Assembly: GCF_046557915.1 (NCBI RefSeq) | Contig: NZ_JBHEBG010000001.1 | Coordinates: 62,001-126,000, forward strand | Origin: JBHEBG01 sp046557915 | Lineage (GTDB): Bacteria > Bacteroidota > Bacteroidia > Flavobacteriales > Flavobacteriaceae | Direction: 5' to 3' | DNA length: 64,000 nucleotides | Shown: piece by piece, positions 45,541 to 55,624 of the stretch | Numbering within the stretch: position 1 is the first letter of the stretch | Layout: every line of letters begins with the position of its first letter | Translations under genes and position numbers: made by a program | The notes under the pieces: generated by a model | Seen by the model: the letters and a program-made list of their open reading frames with translations, nothing else | The model's database searches: none | Told to the model about the DNA's origin: nothing

Positions 45541-46460
45541 ACCAAGAATTCTACAGTAGCGGCAAATTATTACTTACCGGCGAATACGTGGTGCTCGATG
45601 GTGCTATTGGGCTAGCCATACCCACCAAGTACGGCCAAAGTCTTCAGGTAAATGAAATTACCGAGCCTAAGCTCGTTTGGAAAAGTTATGATCACCAAGG
45701 CAAAGTATGGTTTGAGCATGTTTTTAATTTGCCACTTGTTGAACATTTAAATATGGTAGATACGGATACGGAATTCACTACCATCATAAATACTTTATAT
45801 AAAATCTTAAAGGAAGCTACAGTCCAAAACCCAAGATTCCTTTTTGGCGAAGGAGGGTACTCCGTAAAAACAAACCTCAATTTCCCAAGGGATTGGGGAC
45901 TGGGCACCTCTTCTACCCTAATCAACAATATTGCCCAGTGGGCCAAGATAGACGCTTATGGGTTGCTATGGAAATCTTTCGGGGGAAGTGGTTACGATAT
46001 TGCCTGCGCACAAGCCAAAGGTTCTATCTCTTATCAGCTAAAAAACGGAGTGCCAATTGCCAAGGAAATTCATTTTTCCCCATCCTTTACGGATCGATTC
46101 TACTTTGTTTACCTCAACAAAAAGCAAAATAGCAAAGAAGGTATTGCCAGTTATAGAGCATCTGCTATTGATAAAGAAAAAGTGATAAAGGAAATATCGC
46201 TTATTTCACAAAAAATATTGGTATGCGACCAAATGTATGACTTAGAGCTGTTGTTGCAACAGCATGAGCATGCTATTGCTAGAATTCTTGGGGTTTCTTC
46301 TATAAAAGAATCGTTATTCCCGGATTTTAAGGGAGCAGTTAAAAGCCTTGGTGCTTGGGGGGGTGATTTTATATGGGCAATTGGAGGCGAAAAAACCCCC
46401 GCGTATTTTAACGCCAAGGGTTTTGATGTTGTTATTCCTTATTCTAAGATGATCCTATAA
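45537..46460 (+). CDS. GYDIA-family GHMP kinase
   Basis: A 307-residue small-molecule kinase of the GHMP superfamily. The name motif GSGYDIACAQ is present, with the ATP-loop-like segment PRDWGLGTSSTLINN preceding it and an N-terminal GKLLLTGEYVVLDGAIGLAIP. The family is found beside HMG-CoA reductase in Bacteroidota and probably acts as a mevalonate or phosphomevalonate-type kinase; the exact substrate is not proven. It overlaps the reductase gene by 4 bp (ATGA). Confidence 0.85.
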   Translation: MNQEFYSSGKLLLTGEYVVLDGAIGLAIPTKYGQSLQVNEITEPKLVWKSYDHQGKVWFEHVFNLPLVEHLNMVDTDTEFTTIINTLYKILKEATVQNPRFLFGEGGYSVKTNLNFPRDWGLGTSSTLINNIAQWAKIDAYGLLWKSFGGSGYDIACAQAKGSISYQLKNGVPIAKEIHFSPSFTDRFYFVYLNKKQNSKEGIASYRASAIDKEKVIKEISLISQKILVCDQMYDLELLLQQHEHAIARILGVSSIKESLFPDFKGAVKSLGAWGGDFIWAIGGEKTPAYFNAKGFDVVIPYSKMIL

Positions 46461-46470
46461 ATATCTTGTA

Positions 46471-48594
46471 CTAATAATAGGTGTCTCTATTATCCTCTAT
46501 TTCCGCATTTTTCTTCAATGCATCGTAAACGGCAGTGGTTACTTTAGCTGCACTGGATGATTGTAAGGTATTTGCATATGTACTGTAGTTATCTAACTCT
46601 GGGGCTTCTTCTTTTTTGGTTACCGTAATCATAAAAACCCCACTTTCTCCTTTAATAAGTCCGGATGTTTGGTCTAGATCCAACGCAAAAGCACTACCCA
46701 CCACCAAAGGCTCTCGCCCGGCTCCTGGTATAATCGGCGACTTAACCGTTAGGGCCGACGCTGTTGCTGAAGTTAGGTTATTGTCCGTCGCCAATGCATC
46801 TTTGGACTTTCCGGTATTGGCACTAATAATCTGTGTTGCCTTACGTTCTTTTCTGAGTATGGGAAGTACTGTTGCCGATGCATCTTCAACAGACATAAGG
46901 CCTTCGCTATATTTAGCGGTCAATTGCACAACCGCATAACCATTGTTAATGTTAAACCTTTTTATATCGCCTGCTTCGGTCTCTTCATTAAACGCCCATT
47001 GTACAATTTTCCTCTGTGCAGAAAGGCCGGGCAAATTTTCATCCATGGCCTTTATTTTGTTTACCGGTCTTACCGTCAGTTCACTTTCTTTGGCTAGATC
47101 AACAAAGGACTTTTCCGAAGATGTAGTAGCCATTTCAAACTTGGTAGCTTCGGTAAATAAAGTATTTATGGTTTCATCGGAAGGCTCAATTTCCCTTACT
47201 AAAGTGGCTATTTGTACTAAATCTTGCTTATCATCAATCTTTACAATATGATAACCGAAATCGGTTTCTACCAAATCAATGGTACCAACTGGGTTACCAA
47301 AAGCAAAGTCGTTAAATTTATCGGTCATCACTCCTTCTTGGAAATAGCCTAAGTCGCCACCTCTTGGGGCCGATGGGCCATCTGAATTATCACGGGCCAA
47401 TTCAGCAAATACCGCATCGTCCTTTTGAGCATCCTTCAATAGCTCTTTAGCTCTTTTTTCCGCTTCCTCCTGGGTTCTGGTTACCTCAGGATTTGCTCTT
47501 TCCGCTCCTTGGTAAGTAATTAGGATATGACTTGCCTTTACTGAGCCATTTGGTCTTTTACCTACCATTTTGGAAACTTTAAAAGCATCGTCGTCGCGGT
47601 AAGGACCATACATCTCACCCACCTTAAGTGCTATCAAGGTATCGGCAAATTTAGTCGGAAGATCTTTTTTGGCCTTGTAGATCGTGTCGAATTTAACATC
47701 GGAATTTCGATCCAAAAAGGCGGTCAGGTCGTCAGTGCTCCTAAAGCCAGCAATGGTGTCGTTGGTATCGGTACCAGAGTTATATTCTACAGTATCATCC
47801 AACAAAGCGGTAATCTGCGTATTGATAGCCCCTTCATCTTCCAAGGAAGGTTTTTCTTCAAAATATACAAACTGTATGTCTCTAGATTTTTCTTGTTTGT
47901 AATTTTCCTTATGCTCGCTTATATAATTTTCAATTTCCTTTTTGGATATTGTTATGGTGCTATCGGCAATGGAAGCATAAGGTACCCTTACGTAATTAAT
48001 GTCTACTTTGTCATTGGCCAATTTATATTCCAATTCACCTTCCTTTAAGGTTGCTCCTACACCCGATCTTATTAAATTAAAATAGGTTTGTTCCTTGGCA
48101 CTTTGTATAATGGCTTCTTCATCTTGCAACCAAAGTTGGTATTGGGAAGGACTATTTACTTTTAGGTCTGCAATGAATTCCCTAAACTTAATTTCATCAA
48201 AAACCCCACTTTCATTTAAGAATTGCGGGCTTTGCGAATATGCAGGATTGGATTTGATAAAATTTATGATTTGATCTTGTTCTATATCTATTCCTAAATC
48301 GGCAAATTGTTGTCCTAGGATAGTGTTTCTTACTTCTTGGTCCCATACGGTGTTCACCAACTGCATGGAAGACGATGTAGGCCCAAACCTTCTGGATGCC
48401 GCTTCTATTTTTTGCCTAAACTTATCTATGGACAGCTCATCGCCATTGATTTCGGCGACAGTGGATCCTATTTTTCCACCTCCCCCTAAGTCGTTACTGG
48501 TAAAAATACCCGATATAACAAATGCAAAAAGGGCCATCCCAATAATTAGTATCAATATAGTGGTCCTTTTTCTAATATTTTCTAAAATCGCCAT
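46471..48594 (-). CDS. Periplasmic peptidylprolyl isomerase (PpiD/SurA type)
   Basis: A 707-residue inner-membrane-anchored foldase. One transmembrane helix (about 12-31), a SurA-type N-terminal chaperone domain (about 35-200), a parvulin rotamase domain (about 345-450, VKASHILITYQG and APRGGDLGYFQEGVM ... TDFGYHIVKI), and a long C-terminal region with a second degenerate parvulin-like stretch. Such proteins help outer-membrane and exported proteins fold. It lies upstream of the CNNM gene, 86 bp apart, in a minus-strand block of envelope genes. Confidence 0.9.
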   Translation of the reverse strand: MAILENIRKRTTILILIIGMALFAFVISGIFTSNDLGGGGKIGSTVAEINGDELSIDKFRQKIEAASRRFGPTSSSMQLVNTVWDQEVRNTILGQQFADLGIDIEQDQIINFIKSNPAYSQSPQFLNESGVFDEIKFREFIADLKVNSPSQYQLWLQDEEAIIQSAKEQTYFNLIRSGVGATLKEGELEYKLANDKVDINYVRVPYASIADSTITISKKEIENYISEHKENYKQEKSRDIQFVYFEEKPSLEDEGAINTQITALLDDTVEYNSGTDTNDTIAGFRSTDDLTAFLDRNSDVKFDTIYKAKKDLPTKFADTLIALKVGEMYGPYRDDDAFKVSKMVGKRPNGSVKASHILITYQGAERANPEVTRTQEEAEKRAKELLKDAQKDDAVFAELARDNSDGPSAPRGGDLGYFQEGVMTDKFNDFAFGNPVGTIDLVETDFGYHIVKIDDKQDLVQIATLVREIEPSDETINTLFTEATKFEMATTSSEKSFVDLAKESELTVRPVNKIKAMDENLPGLSAQRKIVQWAFNEETEAGDIKRFNINNGYAVVQLTAKYSEGLMSVEDASATVLPILRKERKATQIISANTGKSKDALATDNNLTSATASALTVKSPIIPGAGREPLVVGSAFALDLDQTSGLIKGESGVFMITVTKKEEAPELDNYSTYANTLQSSSAAKVTTAVYDALKKNAEIEDNRDTYY

Positions 48595-48685
48595 TGCATG
48601 GATTGTTTAAAATCAGTTCGCGAAAATACCATTTTAATTGAAATAATAAAAACTAAAGCAAGCCTATCTAAGGCTTAATAGACAG

Positions 48686-49975
48686 TTAGTCCTTTTCTAG
48701 GACCTGCAGTGAAACCAAATCTATTTTTGTGCTAGAGACCTCTAAAATGGTAAATAAAAAGTTCTCTATCGTTATTTCGGAATCTTGTTCGGGTATTTCC
48801 CCGGTCTCGTGCATAATAAGACCTCCCAAGGTTTCATATTCTTCACTTTCGGGAAGTTCCAATTTGTAATTCTCATTTACATAATCTACCTCAATTCTGG
48901 CCGAGAACTTATATGTGTTTTCATCGAGTTGTTCTTCCTGTAGATCGGTAGAATCGTGCTCGTCCTCTATTTCTCCAAAAAGCTCTTCCACAATATCTTC
49001 TACTGTCATTATGCCGGACGTGCCACCATATTCGTCCAACACCACCGCAATACTCTTTCTCTTTTTGGTTAGCACATTTAGAATATCGTTTATCAACATA
49101 GTTTCGGGCACAAACTCAACGGGCAATAAAATACTTTTTACGGTTTTGGGTTTTTTAAATAGTTCATAAGAATGCACATATCCGATAATGTTATCTATGG
49201 TACCCTTGTATACCAATATTTTTGAGTAGCCGGTTTTTGTAAAGAGTTTAGTCAAATTCTTTGGGGTCTCGTGCAGTTCCACGGCCATAATCTCTGTTCT
49301 TGGAACCATTACTTCCCTAGCCTTTACGGCAGAGAAATCCAAAGCATTCTGAAAAATCTGTATTTCGGAATCTACCTCGTCCTCTTCCTCAACAGTTTCC
49401 ATTTGCTCTGTAATGTAATCTCCAAGTTCCATTTTGCTAAACGCCAATTGGGTTTGATCGGAATCGGTTTTAAAAAATGTTTTTAAAATAAAATCGGATA
49501 CCTTAATCACAAAGTCCGAAACAATGGAGAACAGCAAATAGAACAGGTACGCCGGTAATGCAAAAAATTTTAAAAGGGTATTGGCATAGATTTGAAAGAG
49601 TACCTTGGGTAAAAATTCTGCGGTAAGTAAAATGATTATTGTTGAAATTATCGTTTGGGTAACCAAGGTAAAATCTGTTAACAACAGATCTAAAAAGCTA
49701 TAGGAGGTGGGGTATATGCTGGTAAACCAACCCATTAAGAGATCGCCCATAAAAAGCCCATAGACAACCAATGCTATATTGTTTCCTATTAGCATAGTGG
49801 CAATAAACTTGGAGGGTTTTTTGGTAAGCCTTGTGAGTATTAGGGCCAAAAAACCTTCTTGCTTCTTCTCTATTTCTATATGGATTTTATTGGCGGATAT
49901 AAAGGCTATTTCCATTCCCGAAAAAAAGGCCGAGAGCACTAAGGAAATACCAATGATTACAAGGGAGGTTTCCAA
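48686..49975 (-). CDS. CNNM/CorC-family membrane protein (DUF21, CBS, CorC_HlyC)
   Basis: A 429-residue protein with a DUF21 transmembrane domain (about 1-190, four helices), a pair of CBS domains (about 205-325, VPRTEIMAV..., DEYGGTSGIMTVEDIVEELFG) and a CorC_HlyC domain (about 340-425). Relatives transport or regulate Mg2+; some Bacteroidota members are GldE. The gene is not next to gldD, so I do not call it GldE. It follows lptC and a tiny membrane gene in a tight run. Confidence 0.88.
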   Translation of the reverse strand: METSLVIIGISLVLSAFFSGMEIAFISANKIHIEIEKKQEGFLALILTRLTKKPSKFIATMLIGNNIALVVYGLFMGDLLMGWFTSIYPTSYSFLDLLLTDFTLVTQTIISTIIILLTAEFLPKVLFQIYANTLLKFFALPAYLFYLLFSIVSDFVIKVSDFILKTFFKTDSDQTQLAFSKMELGDYITEQMETVEEEDEVDSEIQIFQNALDFSAVKAREVMVPRTEIMAVELHETPKNLTKLFTKTGYSKILVYKGTIDNIIGYVHSYELFKKPKTVKSILLPVEFVPETMLINDILNVLTKKRKSIAVVLDEYGGTSGIMTVEDIVEELFGEIEDEHDSTDLQEEQLDENTYKFSARIEVDYVNENYKLELPESEEYETLGGLIMHETGEIPEQDSEITIENFLFTILEVSSTKIDLVSLQVLEKD

Positions 49976-49977
49976 AA

Positions 49978-50181
49978 CTACTTTTTATTTTCGTTTTTAC
50001 GCCGCTCGAATCTTCTTCTATAGTTTCTTCTAAAGAAAAACATCCCAGTGGAAACCAGGGCAAAAAAAATAAATATATAGGTGCCTTCCCTGTCTGCTTC
50101 CCATAATTCAAAAATCTTGTAGACCGATACAATGGCAACTACTAAGTAAAGGTATTCTGTATATTTTAAGATCTTAATCAT
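49978..50181 (-). CDS. Small two-helix membrane protein
   Basis: A 67-residue protein with two hydrophobic helices (about 9-25 and 34-50) and a strongly basic end (RRNYRRRFERRKNENKK). It sits between lptC and the CNNM gene: the lptC stop adjoins its start and its stop lies 2 bp before the CNNM start. Tight packing in an operon makes it likely real despite its size. Function unknown. Confidence 0.7.
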   Translation of the reverse strand: MIKILKYTEYLYLVVAIVSVYKIFELWEADREGTYIFIFFALVSTGMFFFRRNYRRRFERRKNENKK

Positions 50182-50781
50182 TTATTCTTCTTTTATTGTC
50201 ATGAGACCGTAGGTTTTATGGGCGTTAAAGAAACTGAAATCCCTATTGAAATCCATGCCTTCGCCATCCATTAACGTACCATCTTCGGGGTTTGTATACT
50301 TAAATTTGGCTTGGGTAAATATCCATTCGTTACCTCTGTCCCAATACAGTTGCGGACTTTCCAATTTTTTACCGTCATGGCTTTCAATGACTACATTACC
50401 CTGCAAATCTATCAAATTTGTAGCCGAATAAATAATTCCATAATCGGCTTTTATAATGCTTTTGTTATTATCCTCATCAAAGAAATCTACCTGAAGTCCG
50501 TTCGGAAAGGTTCTATATGGAAATCTTAGGTTCTCAAAATCTTCACTTATGGGGCTTGTTAAAACCGCTACGATTCTAGACGAGGCGGTATCTTCATTTT
50601 TCACCTCTTCGGATGTTTCGGTATACGTAAGCACAAAGTTGTGGGCCACTCCCTGCGGGAAAATCTCTTTTTGGGCCTCATCCCCTATTCGCTTGTAGTT
50701 GTCCTTACAGGATAAAAACAGCATTGCCATAGAAAATACTATGGCAATGCTGAAAAAATTATTTCTAAAATGTTTTGTCAT
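50182..50781 (-). CDS. lptC: LPS export protein LptC
   Basis: A 199-residue periplasmic protein anchored as a lipoprotein (lipobox FLSC, Cys25). It bridges the LptBFG transporter to LptA in LPS export. The pattern LQVDFFDEDNNKSIIKADYGIIYSATNLIDLQGNVVIE is the beta-jellyroll typical of LptC. lptBFG and lptA are not in the window. It is followed by the small membrane gene without a gap. Confidence 0.87.
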   Translation of the reverse strand: MTKHFRNNFFSIAIVFSMAMLFLSCKDNYKRIGDEAQKEIFPQGVAHNFVLTYTETSEEVKNEDTASSRIVAVLTSPISEDFENLRFPYRTFPNGLQVDFFDEDNNKSIIKADYGIIYSATNLIDLQGNVVIESHDGKKLESPQLYWDRGNEWIFTQAKFKYTNPEDGTLMDGEGMDFNRDFSFFNAHKTYGLMTIKEE

Positions 50782-50782
50782 C

Positions 50783-52153
50783 TTATAGGGCGGGCACTTT
50801 TACGCTTCCCCCTACCCAGCAACTGAAAGAAACGGTCTGACCTGCTTTTCCAGAATTGAATATATCGGTTTTAGATGGTGCCTTTGCATTGTAGCTGGCA
50901 GCTGTTTGTCTTGCCCTACCGCTCAATGATGGATCTACTCTGCCTGCTTTACGGGCCATTTCTGCAGCCTTCCAGTATATGGCACGTTTTTCAAAAGGTG
51001 TGCTTCCACATTGGTTGGCACTACCCGCGTATAGGTTGGCAATCAATAAATACGCTTTTCCATTTGCCGAATTGGCGTTGATTGCTTTTTGGGCATAGCT
51101 CCTTGCGGTAGACTTACTTCCTCTTCTATAGATCGTAGCAATCTTGTACAAAAGATTGGACTTTCTGTAAGAGTCCGTTTCCAATTCCACGGCCTTGTTA
51201 AAATCAGCAATAGCACCATTGGCATCCCCAGCTTTTTGCTTTAAGGTACCGCCATAAACGTAAGCATCAGCGGATGGATCTAAAGCAAGTTGGGCTTCAA
51301 ACAATTTTTTAAACATAGGATCGTCCGTACATTCTTTGCTAAACATTCTTCCAACGGCTCTTTTTACCCATGTAACATCACCTTTTTTGGATTCAAAGCT
51401 TTTCTCATATAGTGGAATAAGGTTCTCACATTCTGCCAAAGCTCCAAGTTTAGAATCTATACTCCCGGCAATTTTACCAAAAGACTCGGAGTTTGTAGTG
51501 GCAACTTTAAGTCTTCTCTTTTCTTTTGAAGTAAGCGTGCCCTCTTCTTCCTTGGGAAGTAATTTGGCAATTACACCGGTAAGCTTTTTATTCTCTTCCT
51601 CAATTTTTTCCGTAACGTCATCATAGGTATCAAATACCGTCTGCAAATCCTTGCTGCCTGCATTATGCAAATCTACGAGGTTAGAGAAATACAGATACAG
51701 CGCCTTGGGGTTTTTAAAGTTGGCCCTGTCTTCGTTAAATGCATGTAACAGCATATCATAGATTTCCTGATCGGAGGCCATTTTGTTATCATAAAGCATC
51801 ATAGCTTTATCTATCATCACATCTGCCATCTTCGCTTTCTTAGGGAAATACTTCATGCTGTTTTCCCCTAATGTGATGATATCCTTAATATAGCCTTCTT
51901 TCTCCGCTCCTGAAGCTTTTCCTATTTTATCTCGAAGGATTCTTTCACCATAGGCAAAAGTGGCCCAGTTAAGACCGGGACAACTTTCATATACCATTTT
52001 CCATGGTGTATAGGCGGCGTCATAGTTTTTTACTTTCGCATGTTCTGAAAATATGGAAAGGTTGGTCATACATTCCGGATTTTGAGCTTGAGCATTGGTT
52101 ACGCCTACAAATCCCAAAACCGCAACAACCATAATGTAAAGGTTCTTTTTCAT
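50783..52153 (-). CDS. Exported tetratricopeptide-repeat protein
   Basis: A 456-residue exported protein with a signal peptide (about 1-23, ending AQA). Several helical TPR motifs occur, the clearest at about 300-400 (AYVYGGTLKQKAGDANGAIADFNKAVELE, KATIYRRGSKSTARSYAQKAINANSANGKAYLLIANLYA). The end PALxxx-type WVGGSVKVPAL contains a Cys in FSCWVGG. It probably scaffolds an outer-membrane or periplasmic complex. It lies directly between the outer-membrane barrel gene and lptC. Confidence 0.8.
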   Translation of the reverse strand: MKKNLYIMVVAVLGFVGVTNAQAQNPECMTNLSIFSEHAKVKNYDAAYTPWKMVYESCPGLNWATFAYGERILRDKIGKASGAEKEGYIKDIITLGENSMKYFPKKAKMADVMIDKAMMLYDNKMASDQEIYDMLLHAFNEDRANFKNPKALYLYFSNLVDLHNAGSKDLQTVFDTYDDVTEKIEEENKKLTGVIAKLLPKEEEGTLTSKEKRRLKVATTNSESFGKIAGSIDSKLGALAECENLIPLYEKSFESKKGDVTWVKRAVGRMFSKECTDDPMFKKLFEAQLALDPSADAYVYGGTLKQKAGDANGAIADFNKAVELETDSYRKSNLLYKIATIYRRGSKSTARSYAQKAINANSANGKAYLLIANLYAGSANQCGSTPFEKRAIYWKAAEMARKAGRVDPSLSGRARQTAASYNAKAPSKTDIFNSGKAGQTVSFSCWVGGSVKVPAL

Positions 52154-52193
52154 CTTAGTATGTATTTAAAGGTCTCAATTTACTAAATTTTTA

Positions 52194-53462
52194 TCAATTT
52201 ATTTTTCTTTTCTGGAACCATCTATCGTTTAAAGATAGGCCAATGTTCACTTTTAGATAACTTTCTTCTATTAGGTTGGCATCTGTAGTTCCCCTTCTTC
52301 CCACCTCAAAACCAAGGTTTAGATTGGAGAAACTTGCTCCAGACGGTAACCCCAATCCAAAAGTTATGCCAAAATTATTTATTTCTTTGTTGTTGACCAT
52401 TAAACCGGACTTGGTGTATTTAATACCAGCTCTGTAAGTAACCCTTTTAAGAAAGCTCGAAAAAGAACTGTAATCTGGTATGAAATATCCTCCAATAGCT
52501 ATGTTACTGGCATCCTTGTACATAAAATTATCCTCAACATTTATAAAGTCGTTATTGAAGGAGCTCAATTTCTGAAAACTGTATTCACCTCCAATAAACC
52601 ACTTTTTGTCCTGTCCAAAACCTAGGCCCAAAGTTGTGGTCGTAGGTATTTTTAATTCTGTATTTCTTAGCCCACTGGCATCTAGATCTACATTTATTAT
52701 TTCAATGTCCGTACCGTTAATGTTAGAGAACGAACCTATTTCTTGTTGATTTTCGGACACCAAATTAGCTTGTGTATTTATCACCGCCGAGGTGTAGAGT
52801 GTGTATTTTTCCTTGATGGTAGGTGTATAATTGGCTGCAAAGACGAAATCGAGACCATTTACCTGAGATTCCCTTCGGTCTAAAGTACCAAACTGTACAT
52901 TTTCTACCCGCTGCAGCCTATCGTTCTCTAGAGTACCGAAATTAAAATTAGTGGTTGCCCCTATCGTAAGATTGGGCAATATCTGATAACCCAATGAAAA
53001 ATACACCTTGTTCAATCCTCCTTCGCCCGAAAATGCATTGGTTACCTCAGCCCCATTTTGATTTACGCTCTGGGATGCAATACTATACCCAACAGAAGAA
53101 AAGGGCATAAGTCCAAACCCCATTCCAAATCCTTTTCCTAAGGGAAACCCAATGGATAGGTAGTCCAAATTGGTAACGGAGGTGTTTTCCTGACTCTCAA
53201 AACTTTTAAAACGAAACTCTCTGTGAGAAGCACCAATAGTGTATGCCGTAAGTCTTAATTTGCCATATGCGGCCGGATTACGCAGATTTATATGAATACT
53301 ATCCGCATACATACTAAGCCCACCCATCATTTGGTTCTCCACCGTACCTACGGACCTTAGCTCTCCAACACCGAAAAAAGAATATGGGGAAACCGTACCG
53401 TCTTGTGCGTACGTACTACTAGCAATGCACAGCAACATTGCAACTACAATTTTTTTAACCAT
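52194..53462 (-). CDS. Outer-membrane beta-barrel protein (FadL/OmpP1-like)
   Basis: A 422-residue exported barrel with a signal peptide (about 1-19, ending YAQ). The mature start SPYSFFGVGELRSVGTVENQMMGGLSM is typical of a Bacteroidota family related to OmpP1/FadL transporters, and repeated Gly-rich beta strands follow. The specific substrate is unknown; long-chain lipid or hydrophobic compound uptake is possible. Its stop lies 40 bp before the TPR gene start and its start directly follows coaX. Confidence 0.82.
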   Translation of the reverse strand: MVKKIVVAMLLCIASSTYAQDGTVSPYSFFGVGELRSVGTVENQMMGGLSMYADSIHINLRNPAAYGKLRLTAYTIGASHREFRFKSFESQENTSVTNLDYLSIGFPLGKGFGMGFGLMPFSSVGYSIASQSVNQNGAEVTNAFSGEGGLNKVYFSLGYQILPNLTIGATTNFNFGTLENDRLQRVENVQFGTLDRRESQVNGLDFVFAANYTPTIKEKYTLYTSAVINTQANLVSENQQEIGSFSNINGTDIEIINVDLDASGLRNTELKIPTTTTLGLGFGQDKKWFIGGEYSFQKLSSFNNDFINVEDNFMYKDASNIAIGGYFIPDYSSFSSFLKRVTYRAGIKYTKSGLMVNNKEINNFGITFGLGLPSGASFSNLNLGFEVGRRGTTDANLIEESYLKVNIGLSLNDRWFQKRKIN

Positions 53463-54191
53463 CTAGCTTTTATTGTATTCCAGCAAATAATTTAATCCTT
53501 CCAGGAGAAAATTGGAATGCGCAAATATGGTATTTTTTAATCGTTTTGACAAAAATTGGGCATCCCCCCCTGTTAAAATAACTGTTAAATCTGAAAAACG
53601 GGAACTGTATTGATCAATTACGCCGTCAATTTCCATGCATATACCATTAATTATACCACTGTGGATACTGGTTTCGGTGGTATTCCCTATAAAGTCCAAT
53701 AGGTCTATAGGCTCTAACAAAGGAAGTTTGGAAGTTTGGTTGTGCACGGCCTTATAACGCATAATTAAACCTGGGGAAATGGCCCCTCCAAGATATTCGC
53801 CATAATCGTTTATCATATCATATGTAATGCAGGTACCGGCATCTATGACCAAGGTATTGCCCTTAGGATTGTGATAGAAAGCGGCTGCCGCTAGGGCTAT
53901 TCTGTCTACCCCTAAAGTTTGAGGGGTAGCGTAAGAATTTTTAAAAGGGGTTTTGGAAGCGTGGTTTAGCACGTGTACCTCACAAAAAATAGAGAGCATG
54001 GCAATACGTTGCTTACCCAAATGACCTACAGCGGAAACTATTGCTCTTCTGATATCGGGGAATTGATCGAAAAACGCCTTTACTTTCGTCGAAAAATCGG
54101 TTAGGTTTACTTTTTGCAAATAGATAATGGCATCTTTATCAAAGACGGCGAGCTTAACAAAAGTATTACCGGCATCTATTATCAGGTTCAT
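53463..54191 (-). CDS. coaX: Type III pantothenate kinase CoaX
   Basis: A 242-residue acetate/sugar-kinase fold enzyme that phosphorylates pantothenate, first step of coenzyme A synthesis. The phosphate loop DAGNTFVK (Asp6), the pantothenate segment LGVDRIALAAAAF, and VIDAGTCITYD with GGAISPG are present. It is the first gene of the coaX-barrel-TPR-lptC-CNNM run on the minus strand, each next gene beginning within 40 bp. Full length. Confidence 0.95.
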   Translation of the reverse strand: MNLIIDAGNTFVKLAVFDKDAIIYLQKVNLTDFSTKVKAFFDQFPDIRRAIVSAVGHLGKQRIAMLSIFCEVHVLNHASKTPFKNSYATPQTLGVDRIALAAAAFYHNPKGNTLVIDAGTCITYDMINDYGEYLGGAISPGLIMRYKAVHNQTSKLPLLEPIDLLDFIGNTTETSIHSGIINGICMEIDGVIDQYSSRFSDLTVILTGGDAQFLSKRLKNTIFAHSNFLLEGLNYLLEYNKS

Positions 54192-54322
54192 AATACGAAG
54201 GTCTTATATTAGAAAGGCCTGTAGGGTTACATTGCGCAACTGTAAAAATAGCGGTTATAATTGTTAATTGTAGAAATTTGAGGCCTTTATAAAAAAACTG
54301 ATTCCTTTTTTCCCTTTTTTGT

Positions 54323-54352
54323 TTGTATATCCTAAATTTGAAATTATATTTG
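54323..54352 (+). promoter_or_regulatory. tRNA-Phe promoter
   Basis: TTG at 54323-54325 and TATATTTG at 54345-54352 with a 19-bp spacer, an excellent match to the flavobacterial promoter. The tRNA starts 19 bp later. Confidence 0.8.
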
Positions 54353-54370
54353 CACCCGCCTAAACGGCAT

Positions 54371-54443
<73 letters not shown>

Positions 54444-54498
54444 CAAGAAAAAACCGCATTCATCTGATATACAAGATGTTGCGGTTTTCTTGTTTTCT
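54444..54498 (+). terminator. Intrinsic terminator after tRNA-Phe
   Basis: CAAGAAAAAACCGCA pairs with TGCGGTTTTCTTG, with an inner CATCT/AGATG hairpin, followed by TTTTC, immediately after the tRNA. It may also serve the convergent PD40 gene. Confidence 0.8.
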
Positions 54499-54525
54499 TA
54501 AGGGATCTTTTATTTTAGTTCCCTA

Positions 54526-55434
54526 TCAATATACAAGTTTAATCTTTTCGATTGTGCCGTTAGTAAGGTTAAACATATGAAGGCCCTTAGCGCCCTCGTG
54601 ATGCCATTCGAAAATCAATTTCTTTCCTAAAGGATGCCATTTGGCATGAAGCTCTTGCCCTGCCATAGAAGTGATTTGCCTAAGACCCGTACCATCCGCA
54701 TTAATCATATAGAGATTAAAATTTCCCGAATCGCTTAACGATGGATCATCTTGATTTGAATGAAAGAGTATTTTAGTTCCATCAGGAGAATATTCCGGAA
54801 ACCAATTGATACCATCAATAGATGTTAATTGCCGAATATCGGAACCATCTAAATTCATGCTGAAAATATCATAGTTATCCTTTTCCTTAAAATCTGACGT
54901 AAAGACAATTCGGTTTTGGGTTGTCATCCGTGGATACCAATTTTGCCCATCGGGATTGTGAAGTTCCCTAATGTTGGAACCATCTGCATTCATTATCAAC
55001 ATTTGGACCTTTCCATCTTTTGGAACGGTATTAAAAACGATTTCATTTCCATTTGGTGACCAATTAGGCTCCACATTATATCCGGCTAGGTCTGTCAGCT
55101 GAGCTAGATTTTCTCCATTTGAATCCATCACAAAAATTTGGGCACCCTCATTAAGGTCTGCATGAAAAGCTATTTTCTCGCCATTGGGAGACCATACCGG
55201 GCCTTTTTTTATACGAGCACTGGTAAAATGGGTGAGCTGCCTAACGTTTTCGCCATTGATATCCGCGGAATATATTTCCCAAACATCTTTAGATGCGTCT
55301 TTCGCATAAATAAAAGCAATTTTATTTCCGTTAGGCGAAATATGAGGTCTTCCTATGTGTCCTATCAACTCCGTTTTATCCGAAATGCAATTCGTGAGTA
55401 GAATAATTATAAGAGTAAGCAGTAGATTTTTCAT
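54526..55434 (-). CDS. TolB-like PD40 beta-propeller lipoprotein
   Basis: A 302-residue predicted lipoprotein (lipobox LTNC, Cys16) made of about six TolB-type WD40-like/PD40 repeats: HISPNGNKIAF, VWSPNGEKIAFH, NWSPNGNEIVFN, RMTTQNRIVFTS, EYSPDGTKILFHS and KWHPLGKKLIFEW, each followed by a D-G-S/N-x-R-Q-L-T type strand. It is expected to be a periplasmic propeller that binds proteins or sugars. It is not TolB itself, since no Tol-Pal genes are near. Isolated gene. Confidence 0.85.
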   Translation of the reverse strand: MKNLLLTLIIILLTNCISDKTELIGHIGRPHISPNGNKIAFIYAKDASKDVWEIYSADINGENVRQLTHFTSARIKKGPVWSPNGEKIAFHADLNEGAQIFVMDSNGENLAQLTDLAGYNVEPNWSPNGNEIVFNTVPKDGKVQMLIMNADGSNIRELHNPDGQNWYPRMTTQNRIVFTSDFKEKDNYDIFSMNLDGSDIRQLTSIDGINWFPEYSPDGTKILFHSNQDDPSLSDSGNFNLYMINADGTGLRQITSMAGQELHAKWHPLGKKLIFEWHHEGAKGLHMFNLTNGTIEKIKLVY

Positions 55435-55624
55435 AAGCTAATTTACAGCTATGTTTATAGACAAAATCAGTACTGGATAACAAATATTAAATATATGCTT
55501 TACCTGAACAATAGTTAACTTGAAATATGAAGGGTTTTTAGAAAGACCTCTAGGATAGTGGCCAAATTGAACCATACAAATTAGTTATGGTTAAAACAAT
55601 TCATTGGGTTGGTTTTAAAATTGA

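Noticed and set aside
48660..48677. Terminator after the CNNM gene (AAGCCT/AGGCTT)
   Set aside because: Only a 6-bp stem and the T-run is displaced, so support is too weak.
48686..49975. GldE
   Set aside because: Family overlap only; it is not next to gldD or other gld genes here, so the general CNNM name is used.
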